The position numbers and the translations under genes were made by a program. Source: Fibrobacter sp. UWB15 (GTDB lineage: Bacteria; Fibrobacterota; Fibrobacteria; Fibrobacterales; Fibrobacteraceae). From it: DNA of 64,000 bases. The stretch lies in assembly GCF_900177705.1 (NCBI RefSeq), contig NZ_FXBA01000002.1, positions 62,001 to 126,000 of the forward strand. The letters run 5' to 3'. The notes under the pieces were generated by a model. That model did not search any database and had not been told where the DNA came from. It worked only from the letters and a program-made list of their open reading frames with translations. Of the stretch, positions 9,241 through 21,100 are shown in pieces (position 1 is the first letter of the stretch; the number at the start of each line of letters is the position of its first letter).

Positions 9241-12200
9241 TTATTTTACCCGTCTTATACCAAATGTGGACGTTTTCTCGTAGGAGTCCTTGCCGCTGAA
9301 CTTGTCGGCAGCCTGAACCCGTTCATTGGGAACGAACAGCGTTTCCAATTGCAATTTATAAATATAGGCGCCCGTGGCAACAGCCTTACCCTGTTCGGAC
9401 TGGATTCCGACATCGGTATTTGCCCATTCTACGTAGAAAATGACCTTACCCGACGAAGAAAGGTAATCGGCAGAGGCTACACTGTACTTGTTCGACACTC
9501 GGTTCACGTAGCTGCCCAGATTCGAATAGATGGGCATGTCGACCTTGACGCGCAAGCTGTCCCAAGCGGCGGGCTCGCCACCCACGGAGCCGCGGGGTAC
9601 CGACATTTCGATTTTCCAGATAGCGCCCTGAATGCTTGTCGTGTCGATACCGTTTGCCACCACCTGGCCCTTGCTAATCATGTCCAGCTTGTGCGAATTG
9701 GGGTTCTGCACATACAGGCGCATGTTGTCCTTGAAGGGCACCTGGGAGCGCAAGACACCGCCCGAGTTGGACACATTCTGCAGCATGGTCACCTTGAACT
9801 TGACCTTCGGATTGCCGCTGCTGGTAATCGGAATCCACGGAGCATCTGTAGCAGGCATGTTGCCCAAGGCATCGCGCAGGGCACTCATTACCTTGGGCTG
9901 CAAGCGCACGAAGTCGCCTTCGCTTACGGCCAGCGGATTACCCTCTTCGTAAACAGCAACCATGCTCATCTTGTTAGATGCAATAGACAATGTCTGCACT
10001 GAATGCTTGAATACCGCCGTGTCATGGTCAGAAATCTTTTCGCGGTAATACACCAGCGAAGAATCCGCAACACTTACCGGTTCACTCAAGTCAATATCCA
10101 GCATATCGAACTTGTCGGACTTGGACGCATCAATGGAGGCCGCCACAATCACCGGGCCCACCAAGTCTTCGCCGAGCACCGAATTCATTTCGTAAGAGGC
10201 GCCGGAGCCCAAGTGCTGCGACACAAAGCCAGCGCCTTCCACGCTGCGGCCCTTCAGCGAGCCTTCGTAGGTGCCGCCAGTAATACCGTAGCTGAAGGGT
10301 TTAGCCAAATCGATTACCGCCGTCATGCCGTCGGCAGCGTAAGTCGGCACTGTGCCCGCCACCCAAAGCGTTTCAGGAGCCGTGAGGCCAAAGACAATCG
10401 AAATGCTATCGGGGTAATGCTTCTGGTCGATGGCGCGGGCGTATTCAATGTAAATGTGTTCGGCGTAGCTATCTTCGTTCAAGTCTGAAACAGACGCATA
10501 AGTCATAGGCACTGGAATCAGCTTGAGCGTAATCGGCAGCTTGGGCTGGCCACATCCGGCAGCCACCTCGTTGCCGTTTTTGTCCTTAATGACGCCGTTC
10601 GCAAGCAACTGTGCGAACATACCTTCGGTCACAACAGAGTTGCCGTTAGCGTCAAAGCCAACTTCGAATTCCCACAAGTTCATGGATTCGTTATAAATCT
10701 GCGTAAACTTGACTGCAGGTGCATCCACGGGCGAAGTACCGTTCACGGCAAACAGCTGCACCGGCCAGTCAGTACCCGGGCTAGAAATCGGTTCGCTGAA
10801 CTGCATGTACACGCGGTCGCTCTTTGCAGTGTCGAGGCGTTCCAAGACAGCCACCGCCAACAGCGTCGGAGCCATGCCATCTTGATAGAAGTCAGTATGG
10901 CTTTCTACCGAGCCGTTCACGTTGGAATTCAGGGTAATGGAGCCGCTGGGATCCGTATTCTTGGCGGTATCCTTGATGTTCGCCTTTACTAAAAGTTCTC
11001 TGCCGACAAGGCTAATCACGTCGGTAGAGGTAATGGTGTCGTTACCGTAAACGAAGCTTACCGACTTAAACGACTGATTTTCCTGGTACTCGTTCGAAAG
11101 CGAAATCTTGATAGCGTCGGGCACATTGTCGCAGTCCGTATCAATCATCTTGGCGACATCGATAATCGGCCAAGGAGGCGGAGCTTCTACGACTAACTTC
11201 GCAGTCGCCATGATATAGTCGAACTGGTTAGATACAGGGCCCGTTGCAAACAACGTCGTAGTCAACGCTTCTTCGGAACTCACGTAGAAGGTCGCCTCGC
11301 CGTTCACCAGCTGAATATTGGTGATTGGAATTGTCGCCGTCATGGAACTCCAGAAATGAACGTTGCCGCTAGTGACGCCCAAATCGAGAGTGAGGTTCAC
11401 CGTATCCATGGGTTCTGCCAAAGTATCCAGCAAGAACACGCGGACAGCGACCCTCTTGGGATTTGCCGGATCCGTCGTCTGGTACGTGCTGTAAACATTC
11501 TTGTCGAAAACGAGAATGCGCTTTTCGAGCGGAGTGGTAACGGTATCGATTTCTACGTTGCTACGCACCACGGCACAGGCGCAGTCGTACTTGTTGGCAC
11601 CCGTATAATCGGACTTGCCCGCCGCATGGTTGTGCCAGCTCACCCATTCCATGTAGTTGTTGCCATAGGCGAGCGTCGTGTCTTTACCGAACACAAAGGA
11701 ATCGGTACGGAGTCCGTTATCGTAGCTAAAGTTCTGCTTTGTGCCGTTCATTTCAAGGTCATCCAGATTACCCGTCGGAGTCACCTTACTGTAGCCCTTA
11801 TAAGTCGTCTTGTACTCTTCCCTTTCTACAGAGTAGTACGGGCTCTTGAAGGGTTCCTCGAAATTGAGCGAAACCGTACGATGCACCTGCGGGCCGCTTT
11901 CAGGAGTGTCTTCCGGACTATACCCAAATATATGCTTGCCATGGTAATAAACCGGAATGTAAGGGTTTTCCACAAAAGCAGGGAGCGTATCTCCGTTCGG
12001 GAACACCTCAAGTTGATCCGTTTCAGAGCCAATAAAGTACGGAGCTTTCGTCAGGTCTACTCCTTCGAACATTTCTGGATCGCTTGCATCCAAATGCGGT
12101 CTAAGAGACCAGCCGTTGCCGCTCAGGTCGCCAAAGGAAAATCCATAGTCCCACCTAATCTGGAAAATGATTCGCCCTGAAACATAAAGTTTTTCTTTAA

Positions 12201-15123
12201 TTGTCATGGGCAAATAATACTGTCCGCTAGCATCGGCCTTTTGTTGTCCAAATACAACTAGCGGCGAGTTCCAATCCTCCTGATGCATATCCTTGCCTTT
12301 TCCATCAAAAACATGCCTTATGTAGCTAACAGGTGTTCCTGGAACTACATTCGTGTCCAAATACAGGCGAAGTTCAAAGTCCTCAAACTCAAGCGTATCA
12401 TTATTGTCGATTTCAACAATAAACTCTCTACATTTTTCCCAGCCCATCGCAAGTGTGCATTCAGCTGAATCCTGATAAGCGCTCGGCTTAATCGTAATTA
12501 CAAGATCCACATACGAGGCTTCGCTTTCGGTAGTAAAGCTGTAGCCCGCGCCGCCGTTATCTTCTGGCGGAGACATTCCCGAAGACACCGTAAAGTAATA
12601 TGTGGTTCCCGCTTTGAGATTTGTGAGATTTACCTCATGGAACAGCACAGCACCATCAGTCGATGTTTGGGATTCACTCAATGCCGACATCGATGTTCCA
12701 TATTTCACCACGCCATTAGAGCGGATATCGGTCCACCAGTAAATCTTGGCGCTGCGATTATCTACTTGGCAAATGGTAACGCCACTAATTTTAGGTTTCA
12801 CATCGGTCATGGTAAACTGGTACCATTGGCCATGATTATCGTCAGAGGAAATATTGTGCTTAGTATCCATGCCCTCCAAGAAGAAGTAATAGGTCTGCCC
12901 CATTTCCAAGCCTTCGAGGGTAACTTCACCACCCTTAGACGCCTTGGCTTGTTGCACCGACTTGGCACCCATCTTTTCTGGAGTCGTATTGTAGAAGACC
13001 GTCACAAGCGCCATTTCATCGGTATCCCAGCTTACAACTGCAGAAGTTTCTGTAATTGGGGTTCCCTGAACATTGCTAAACAAGGGGCCATCGTTATCGG
13101 GCGGCAAAAATTCAGCAAGACGCTGAACAGGTATCAAAAGCTGTGCCGAGAAGTCAATACAAGTTTCCGTTTTAGTATAATCTTCCCAGTAATCTTCCAA
13201 GGTCATATCGGGGAAATAGCCCCCCATCAAGGCGCCTCGCGGGCACCTGTATTTGTAAGGCTTTCCGCCTGCATCATAACCATCTGGATTAGAAGTTCGG
13301 TTATGCGGGTGGTTTTGGTTCTTGTCGCCTGCACCCATCAAGAAAGAGATATCCCAGGGGTTCGCGCCCAAGGTATAATAAATATTTTCGAGTGCAAGGT
13401 TAAAATACGCCTGTTTTTCAGGGCCTTCCGGAAGCACTTCTGAAAGCATGAAGACGGCGTTGGCGGCTCCCATATTGTAACGATTAAGCCCCCACGCTGT
13501 AGGGTAAAGAATATCGTACGGAGGAACCGCGTGAATCGTCCCCCATCTATTGTCCCAAATAACCTTATTACCCTTTGTACCGTCAGCAGTCGCGCGCCGC
13601 AAGGCGTTTGTTGCACGCTGTATAAGAGTATCGCGTTCCAGTTCCCCCACATTATATGTTAACGCTGTATCCTTATTAGCAAGAATTAGCTTAAGGAACG
13701 AAAACAACACGTAGGTATGGACGTTTTCATAGTCGGTCATCCAGCCACCAGGATAAAAACCGCTAATGACTCCCAAGAAACCTCCTCTAAAGAAAGCACC
13801 AGCATCGCCAGGTTCATTATTGTTTCCATAATTTACCCTGTTATCATGGATTTTCAAATCCTTGTACAAATCAAACTGGTACGAGGTATCCTTGGTCGCA
13901 TACCACAAGGCGAGAGCTCCAGCGGCAAGGTCGTCATTCATATTGAATTCACTATCCCCCCCCTTATAAAGGTCTTGTGGGATATGTGATGATTTATAAC
14001 CAGTTCCAAGAGGAGAATGATATAATGCTACATTCTTATAAATATCCTTGGCCGCTTCCAACAGAGAATCCGCATATATAGGGTCATAAACCTTCCATGC
14101 CGCAGAGAAATAAGCCAATGTGGCAGCAAAGGAACCCGCATACGAACCTACCGTATCACTGACATCGCGGTCGGGGCCACCATGTTCGTAAGCCTGAGCA
14201 TCTTGTCTTTCCGGCTGATCCCAAAAATCATGATCTAATATACTGCCTACGGTGTGCCACATATCATGTTTTTCAATAAGGCCATCCGCTTTCGATGCCT
14301 TATAAAGTTTAAAGATGTAATCGGCACCGATTTTGGCTTCCCACAAAATATCAGGAACACCATCGACAATCACTGTATCATCGTAAGATTCACCATAACG
14401 GTCTTCGGCCTTGTCCTTATACACAAGGTATGTCGTTATCAAAGCGTAAGCGACATAGCCTAGAGTTTCGGAGGGTTTAAAGTGGTCACCACAATCGTGC
14501 CAACCACCCGTCAAGTCATGACCAATAGCCGAACCATCCTTCAAGTGACACGGAGCATGAAAATGAGACTTGGTATTACCACAACGCTGAATACCAAAAA
14601 ATTTCAGAGCATTTTCTAATATGGCATTAAAAACATAGGGGTTAATATCAAAGGTGGCAGATGTATCATTCCCGACAACAATAAAATATTGTCCCGGCGT
14701 GCTAGGAGAAAGGCTCGAAAAATCAGCACGATAAAGTTTTTCGGTTTCCTTGCTGTTTTCACGATTGCCCATATGATACATTACTTTAATGGAATTATAT
14801 CCACCATAAACCCACATGTTGGGCTTGATTACATTTTCGTCTATCAAGCTTAATGTACCACTCAACGCCTCGGCACCACTATTGGCATCAATCACCTTGA
14901 ACTTGGTATCCGTAGGGTCAGCTACATAGGCAAACTTCGGGTCTTGCGGCCTAAAGCCCACTTGGTTCACGCGAATCGCTCGACGAGCATTGACGTTAAT
15001 CGAATCCAGGTAACGGCGATCGTGTACCTTGTCCGTGCGATCGATATCAGGGAGCCTATCTGCCATGGCAAAGTCCACGGCAAACAAGGCGAGCAGCGCC
15101 ATCAGTTTCAGAACATTTCTCAT
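9241..15123 (-). CDS. Giant secreted GH9 cellulase, multidomain (copy 1)
   Basis: The 1960-residue protein has a signal peptide (1-21), an N-terminal Ig-like cellulase domain (RRAIRVNQVGF at 48-57), and a GH9 catalytic domain to about 675. GH9 motifs are GGWHDCGDH (206-214, catalytic-type D210 and D213), HPHNR (605-609) and YTKTETCIDFSA with the acid/base-type E653. Two fibronectin-III-like segments follow (TETSAVVSWDTDE; RSAKIYWWTDIRS), then Ig-like repeats containing Asp-rich loops such as DTDCDNVPD and DLNEDSYAE that look like Ca-binding turns. The tail ends TFGIRRVK, nearly shared with the neighbouring paralogue. It should cleave beta-1,4-glucan outside the cell; the tail is probably for sorting or anchoring. 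SD is GGAGGA. The sensor kinase gene follows with one base between. Confidence 0.93.
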   Translation of the reverse strand: MRNVLKLMALLALFAVDFAMADRLPDIDRTDKVHDRRYLDSINVNARRAIRVNQVGFRPQDPKFAYVADPTDTKFKVIDANSGAEALSGTLSLIDENVIKPNMWVYGGYNSIKVMYHMGNRENSKETEKLYRADFSSLSPSTPGQYFIVVGNDTSATFDINPYVFNAILENALKFFGIQRCGNTKSHFHAPCHLKDGSAIGHDLTGGWHDCGDHFKPSETLGYVAYALITTYLVYKDKAEDRYGESYDDTVIVDGVPDILWEAKIGADYIFKLYKASKADGLIEKHDMWHTVGSILDHDFWDQPERQDAQAYEHGGPDRDVSDTVGSYAGSFAATLAYFSAAWKVYDPIYADSLLEAAKDIYKNVALYHSPLGTGYKSSHIPQDLYKGGDSEFNMNDDLAAGALALWYATKDTSYQFDLYKDLKIHDNRVNYGNNNEPGDAGAFFRGGFLGVISGFYPGGWMTDYENVHTYVLFSFLKLILANKDTALTYNVGELERDTLIQRATNALRRATADGTKGNKVIWDNRWGTIHAVPPYDILYPTAWGLNRYNMGAANAVFMLSEVLPEGPEKQAYFNLALENIYYTLGANPWDISFLMGAGDKNQNHPHNRTSNPDGYDAGGKPYKYRCPRGALMGGYFPDMTLEDYWEDYTKTETCIDFSAQLLIPVQRLAEFLPPDNDGPLFSNVQGTPITETSAVVSWDTDEMALVTVFYNTTPEKMGAKSVQQAKASKGGEVTLEGLEMGQTYYFFLEGMDTKHNISSDDNHGQWYQFTMTDVKPKISGVTICQVDNRSAKIYWWTDIRSNGVVKYGTSMSALSESQTSTDGAVLFHEVNLTNLKAGTTYYFTVSSGMSPPEDNGGAGYSFTTESEASYVDLVITIKPSAYQDSAECTLAMGWEKCREFIVEIDNNDTLEFEDFELRLYLDTNVVPGTPVSYIRHVFDGKGKDMHQEDWNSPLVVFGQQKADASGQYYLPMTIKEKLYVSGRIIFQIRWDYGFSFGDLSGNGWSLRPHLDASDPEMFEGVDLTKAPYFIGSETDQLEVFPNGDTLPAFVENPYIPVYYHGKHIFGYSPEDTPESGPQVHRTVSLNFEEPFKSPYYSVEREEYKTTYKGYSKVTPTGNLDDLEMNGTKQNFSYDNGLRTDSFVFGKDTTLAYGNNYMEWVSWHNHAAGKSDYTGANKYDCACAVVRSNVEIDTVTTPLEKRILVFDKNVYSTYQTTDPANPKRVAVRVFLLDTLAEPMDTVNLTLDLGVTSGNVHFWSSMTATIPITNIQLVNGEATFYVSSEEALTTTLFATGPVSNQFDYIMATAKLVVEAPPPWPIIDVAKMIDTDCDNVPDAIKISLSNEYQENQSFKSVSFVYGNDTITSTDVISLVGRELLVKANIKDTAKNTDPSGSITLNSNVNGSVESHTDFYQDGMAPTLLAVAVLERLDTAKSDRVYMQFSEPISSPGTDWPVQLFAVNGTSPVDAPAVKFTQIYNESMNLWEFEVGFDANGNSVVTEGMFAQLLANGVIKDKNGNEVAAGCGQPKLPITLKLIPVPMTYASVSDLNEDSYAEHIYIEYARAIDQKHYPDSISIVFGLTAPETLWVAGTVPTYAADGMTAVIDLAKPFSYGITGGTYEGSLKGRSVEGAGFVSQHLGSGASYEMNSVLGEDLVGPVIVAASIDASKSDKFDMLDIDLSEPVSVADSSLVYYREKISDHDTAVFKHSVQTLSIASNKMSMVAVYEEGNPLAVSEGDFVRLQPKVMSALRDALGNMPATDAPWIPITSSGNPKVKFKVTMLQNVSNSGGVLRSQVPFKDNMRLYVQNPNSHKLDMISKGQVVANGIDTTSIQGAIWKIEMSVPRGSVGGEPAAWDSLRVKVDMPIYSNLGSYVNRVSNKYSVASADYLSSSGKVIFYVEWANTDVGIQSEQGKAVATGAYIYKLQLETLFVPNERVQAADKFSGKDSYEKTSTFGIRRVK

Positions 15124-15149
15124 AGTCTAACTATTCCTCCCACAAATAA

Positions 15150-15188
15150 ATAAAAAAAGAGAATATACCACCCCCTGGTACATTCTCT
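15150..15188 (-). terminator. Terminator between the two GH9 genes
   Basis: The minus strand reads AGAGAAT-G-TACCA, a G-rich loop, TGGTA-T-ATTCTCT and then a T tract. It starts 9 bp after the stop of the upstream GH9 gene. It should end or attenuate transcription before the second GH9 gene, 27 bp further on. Confidence 0.85.
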
Positions 15189-15196
15189 GAAATTTT

Positions 15197-18100
15197 TTAA
15201 TTCTTGGCCCTTCTGAAACCGAAGGTTCTGGTGAAGGTATCCGAATCCTTGAACGTTTCGGTTCGGTCACCTTCGTCAGCCTTCTGTGGCAGGTATTCGC
15301 TCTTGGCCTTGGTATTGAACTTCGCTATATAAGGTCCAGTACCAATCTTCTTGCCGTCGGCGCTCTTCGGATAATCTTCCGGTGCACACCATTCCAGATA
15401 AAGGGTCAGCGTGCTGCTTGCCGAAATGTATTCCTGGAGCTGCGACGACTTGAAGGAGTATGTCGCCCTGTTCACATAAGAGCCCATGTTGTTGAAGATA
15501 TCCATTTCAAGATTGACATCGTAATCGCGCTTGGCTTCGCCGAGTTCCGTCTTGTCCAACACATCGGGCAATGCGATTTCGACCATAAAGACCGGGCCGC
15601 CATGAACGTAGTTACGAATCGGGGAGCTCAGCACGTCGTGCAGCTTGCTGTTGCCTTCGGCCACCACAACCGTTTCGTTGCTCTTGTTCAAAGTCGTCAA
15701 GCGGAAGTTCACATTCGGATCCATCGGGACGCCGCCATAGTAAACCGAGTTCGCGTTCCTGGACTTGGTCACGCCATCCACAGCCGTAATGGTGAACTTG
15801 ATCTTGGACACAGAACCGGTCACAGGCACCCACGGAGTAGCGTAGCCTGCATACTGGCCAAACAGATCCTTGAAGTAGCTCGTTTCCGGATCAGAGATCA
15901 GGCGCACGGAGTCCGCAATCCAAATGGCTTCGTTATACTTGTGCTTGTAGCCAAGCTTTGCCGAAGTGGAGTGCGTCATGTAAGTCAGCGAAAGACTGGG
16001 GTTCTGCTTGGGGCTAAAGAACACGCCTGCATTGGCTTCGCGCTTGCGTTCCACCACATAGGCGCCGGTAGGCACGGTATCGAGCGGTTCAGACAGCGTA
16101 AGGGTCACGTAGTCCTGAGAACCGTAGGAATCGTCGCCCACATCGAAGCCCTGCCACACCGCGGTCAAAATCACCGGCGGGCACTTGTCCACAACAGGGT
16201 AATACTTGTCAAAGAAGCCGCCTTCTGGACCAAGGCGCGGCGTCACGCGGCCATAACCGTCGTAAGAGCCGGTGGTCGAACCGTAGGCAAACGTATTTGC
16301 AGGGCCAAGCTTAATGGTAATCACCGAGAACGTATCGGCAACCGTCACAGTCGCAAGAGACGAATCGGCAGCCATCTTGGTTTCTTCGTGGGTACCATAT
16401 TCAAACGTATGTTCCCATTCGGGCAACATGCTGCGGACTTCGCCCTTCAGGCCCCATTCCACCACAAAGCTGTCGAGCATGTCCTTGTCGCGGAGCTTCT
16501 TGGCAAACTTCATGTAGAGTTCGTCGGGGTAGCCGTCGCCTTCGTGGTCACGCATTTCGGCAAGAGTAACAGGTACCGGCCTCGGGGTTTCCGCCACCTT
16601 GACCGTCTTACAAATCAGAGTCGGGTCAAGCACGTTCAAGGCCTTGTCGGCCACCTGGTTGCCCTTCACCATGACCGTAGCACCTTCCTTAACGAAAGCG
16701 CCATCGGTGTTGCCGGTAATGGCAAACATCCAGCTCTTGCCGTCGTTAGTCGTAGTCGCCTTGCCCACCACGCTAATGGCGGCACCGGTGACGCCGACAA
16801 TATCCAACGGCCAAGTGCTTGCGGAATTGAGAATCACCGGTTCGGTAAAGGCGATCATCACGGTATCTTCCGGATATTCGCGATTCGGATTTTCAAGAAT
16901 CGTCACGCTCATTAGCTGCGGCAGAATGCCATCGGAAATTGCCATGCGACTTGCGTTGGTAGCGCCTTCAGCCTTCATGTACACCGTAGACATGCCCGCA
17001 GGAGCGGCATTTTCTTCGATACCGAGCGTTGCAGGCAAATCCACCACCACGTCGCTCTGGTCCAGAGCCGAGGCCGGGTCGACCTTGAGCGTCACCGTAT
17101 CGGCCATGCCGGACAGGTACACGCGAATGCTGTCGAAGCTGTAGTCGCTTGTCAGCGCATTGCTGAATGTCACCACCAGCTTGTCGGCAATGTTGTCGCA
17201 GTCGCTATCCTGAGCCAAGACCTTCGTGGGTTCGGGGTACTTGGATTCGGCAAAGAAGCTCTGCTTAGAAACGTCTTCTTCGTCATCGGGGTCAATGTAA
17301 ATCACCTGGATCGTGTCACCCGCGAAGAACGAAATCTGGGAATTATTTCTTGCTTCCGGAGCAATGGAGGTTGCCGTAATGGCATTTGCACTCTTGAAGC
17401 TACCCGGGTTAGAAGCGTCTTCCACCATCTTCACCTTAAGGGTATCGTTCTTCTTGCCGTTGATTACCAGGACTTCGATCGGGGCAGAAGTTCCTGCCTT
17501 ATCCTTGTCGTTCAGGTAAACATAGAAGCGGGTGTTAGACGGGTCGGCCGGAGATGCCACCGGGTTGCCAGCTTCATTCTTGATGGTGAGGCTAGAGGCC
17601 GTGAGGTTGCCGCGAGTGAACTGCACGTAGTAGGTACGGTTAACGAAAGCACAACCGCCGTTTTCGGAACATTCTTCACATTCGGGGTTTGCACCGGCAA
17701 AAAGCGTCAAGTCAATCTTGTTGCTACCGATCTTCATCTTCACCGGAATATTGAGCGTCCAGAGGCCGGTCGAGTCAATGGTGCCGTTGCCACTCGTCAC
17801 GTTGTAATGAGCGATGATTTCGTGATTTTCGTAATCGAGCAAGAAGATTTCGTCACCAATTCGATCAATAACCGTCTTGATTTCGGTACCGTTTGCCCAG
17901 ATACGGGTAATGTAGCCCTGTTCAGAAATCTGGGCATAACCCTTCACGTACACCGTGCTGCTGGTCTGGTCAATCTGCACGTAAGAATTGTTAGACACAT
18001 TGAACGGAGCATCAAAGTTCACATCCATCTTGTAATGGGCACGCTTGGTCGACATTTCCTGCGCCGAGGGGCTATACCCCCAAATGAATTCATCTTTACG

Positions 18101-21100
18101 ATAAACCACAATATAAGGATTGACAGGAATTTCACCATCGATATCGCCATAGTCCTTGTCTTCATACGGCATACCATCGTAATCGGCACCATCGTCCAGG
18201 AACTTATGCGGAGCCCAGGACCAGTCACCGGTCGTCTTGTCCATGTGCTTCTTTGCAGGCTGGCGAAGTGTTTCGCAAGTCTGGTAATTGTCATTAGAAA
18301 TACCCGAAGAATAGGTCAAGTCAACACGCAAGCGTGACTGGGACTTGATAATAGACGATCCCAAAGGAACCGGGAAGTAATAGGAATACTTTCCTGTCGT
18401 TGCATCGTAAGTGTCATCCAAACGCACAGGCAATGCAGCACGCATCAAGTCGCGGAGTTCGCGGTCATTTTCGCAGGGTTTGTTGAAGCCAGCTTCATCG
18501 TAGGCCTGGCAAATATCGGAGTCAATCAAGGTGGCGCATTTTTCAACTTCTTCGGGGAGTGCCGTAAAGTACATTCGAAGCGTCAAGCTATCGAATGGAC
18601 GCGCCTCGTTGTTATAGATGTTCAGGTTCAGGAATTCAGTGCCACCGAAGTCATACTGATAAGCACGGACACTAAAGTCGTACCAACCCACCGGAGTCGT
18701 AAACTTGAGCATTTCTCCCGTCTTTTCGTCAACATTGGTGAACTGACCGTTACTTTCGACCATGTAGTAGTATGTCGTCTTTTCTTTAAGGCCGCCAATC
18801 TTTACGTAGTGGAACTTGGTCGGAATGCCCGACACGTCGGCATTGCCTGCCCCACTATTAAAGGCGTATTCAGAAGCGGTAGCATGCGGGACTGTATCCC
18901 AATAAATCTTGGATTCGTATTCGCCATTCGGAGTATACCACATGACTTCGGCACTGTCTCCAAACATATTACAGACAGTCACATTCGTAATCTGGGCGCT
19001 TTCCACCGTATTGAGAGTGGTAAAGCTGAACGGAGTCTTGGTAGAATCCACCATATACTTGATGGTCAGGTTTTCCGGCACATAGGCATTTTGGCCCACG
19101 GCGTAGAAATGGTAGGCAGTACCGGGCTGCAAGCCACGCAAGATAATTTCGTGCTGCACGCCGGCCGCATTGTCGTCCGGAACGGCAGTTTCGGTCATCG
19201 AAGCTTCGTCGGTACCGTAGTAAAGGCTTGCCGTACCACGAGTCGAAAGTTTGACCACCACAATGGCAGAGTCCATGCTCACGTGACGGATTTCCACGCT
19301 CACGCCCGGGGCAATCGTGCGATCGAACTTGGCGGCAGCAAGCATACCAGAACTCACAAGAGTTGCCGCGGCATCGATACAGGTTTCAGACTTATGGTAG
19401 TCTTCCCAGCTCTTGTTGTCGGGAACCATGGAGTTTGTAGCCCCCGGAGTCACGCCACCATAAAGGGCGCCAACAGGCGGGCGGTACTTGTAACCGGCAC
19501 CCGGCATATTCTTGCCTTCGGGGTTAGCGGCACGATGGTGCGGGTGAGCATCGTTCTTGTCGCCAACGCCCAAAATGTAGGACACATCCCACGGGTTCAC
19601 GCCCAACAAGTAGTTCAACTGATTAATACCCAGCTGGTGCATTTCATCGGATTTCCAGTCGGGGGTGCCCAAGTTCGGGAGAGCCAAATTCTGTTTTTCA
19701 ATATCCTTGGCGACGTCGGCATATGCCAAAACTTCAAAGATGTTACCGGCCTGATAACGGTTGTAAATCCAGGTCTGGTCCGTCTGCATCGAGAACCAAA
19801 TCGGGTCATACTTGACTTCGTTACCCTTCCAGCCGATATCCTGGACCATGTAGTTAGAAGGATCCTTGCGGGGCAAAACGATTGTCGCCGAACCAGCACT
19901 CACGTCACTCAAGTTGTGGATCATGCTCATGATACAGTCTTCAATGGCGTTGAGGCGTTCTTCCTTTGTCAAGCCAAATTCATTAATGGCCTTGTTTTCG
20001 TCAGCAAGAATCAACTTATAAAGAGCATAGGTCGCATAGGCGTAGGCATTTGCCCAGCTGGTATTCTTGACATTCTTAAGGAAGCCCTTGTTATCTGTCA
20101 CGAACCAACCACCGTCGAAGCAACCCACGCAGTTTTCCATGAACGACTGCGGAACCGTCGTGCCAAGCGTCTTGGAACGGATAGCGTCGTCACCATACTT
20201 CGAATCACCTGTGGCATACCAAAGGGCAACAGAGGCGAGTGCCAAATCATCGAAATATTCGTTGTTGCCGTTGTAGGCCGGAGAAGACCAGCCGGCAGCT
20301 TCGGTATTATTCTTATAGGTCTTGCCCTGAGCCATCGATTTTGCAAATTCATACATTTCCTTTGCAACCTTCAAACAGCTGTCAGCAAAAGCCTCATACT
20401 TAGGATCCTTATAATCGGAATAAAGCTTACCCACAAGGGCAAGGCCCGCCGCCGTTTCACCACCGATATTTGCACCGATTTCGCCAAGGCGCACGGTACG
20501 AGACATAGGACCACCACGGTCCGTCGCTGCAGCAGAACCATCAACAGGAAGCAAGTCGCTATTTTCAGGACGGCCCCACCAACCGTGGTCAGAACCGAAG
20601 TTACCCACAGAAAGAGCCATATCGTCAATCACACCCTTGGCACGGACATAGGCACGCAACACATAATCAGCGCCATGCTTTGCTTCGCGCATCATATCCG
20701 GGACACCGTCCTTATTCACCGTTTCACCGTGGTTAAAGGCATAGTGGTCTTCGTCGGCATCAGCATTGGTAGCAGCAAGAACGGCGGCAACCATAAAGGC
20801 ATACATCTGAGTCTGGGATTCCTTCAAGTGGTCACCGCAGTCATAGTAACCACCTTGCAAAGTTCCCGCAAGAGAGGCATTATACTGGTCGCGTACATCA
20901 GCAGCACCCGTAACTACAGCACCAGCACCATCTTTCATGTGGCTTGCGGGGTGGAACCAGGAATCACCATCACCACTACGGTTAATGCCGTAGAACTTGA
21001 GGGCAGCATCCTTCACCATGGAATACACCTTGTCACTCACAATGAAGGTACTCGAAATATCGTTTCCGACCTTGATGCGCAAACGGGTGTCCGTCGGAAC

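Noticed and set aside
13338-13652. Small protein within the first GH9 gene
   Set aside because: Overlaps the catalytic domain in another frame and has no support.
15123-15196. Independent promoter for the second cellulase gene
   Set aside because: No convincing -10/-35 pair is visible in the short gap after the terminator.
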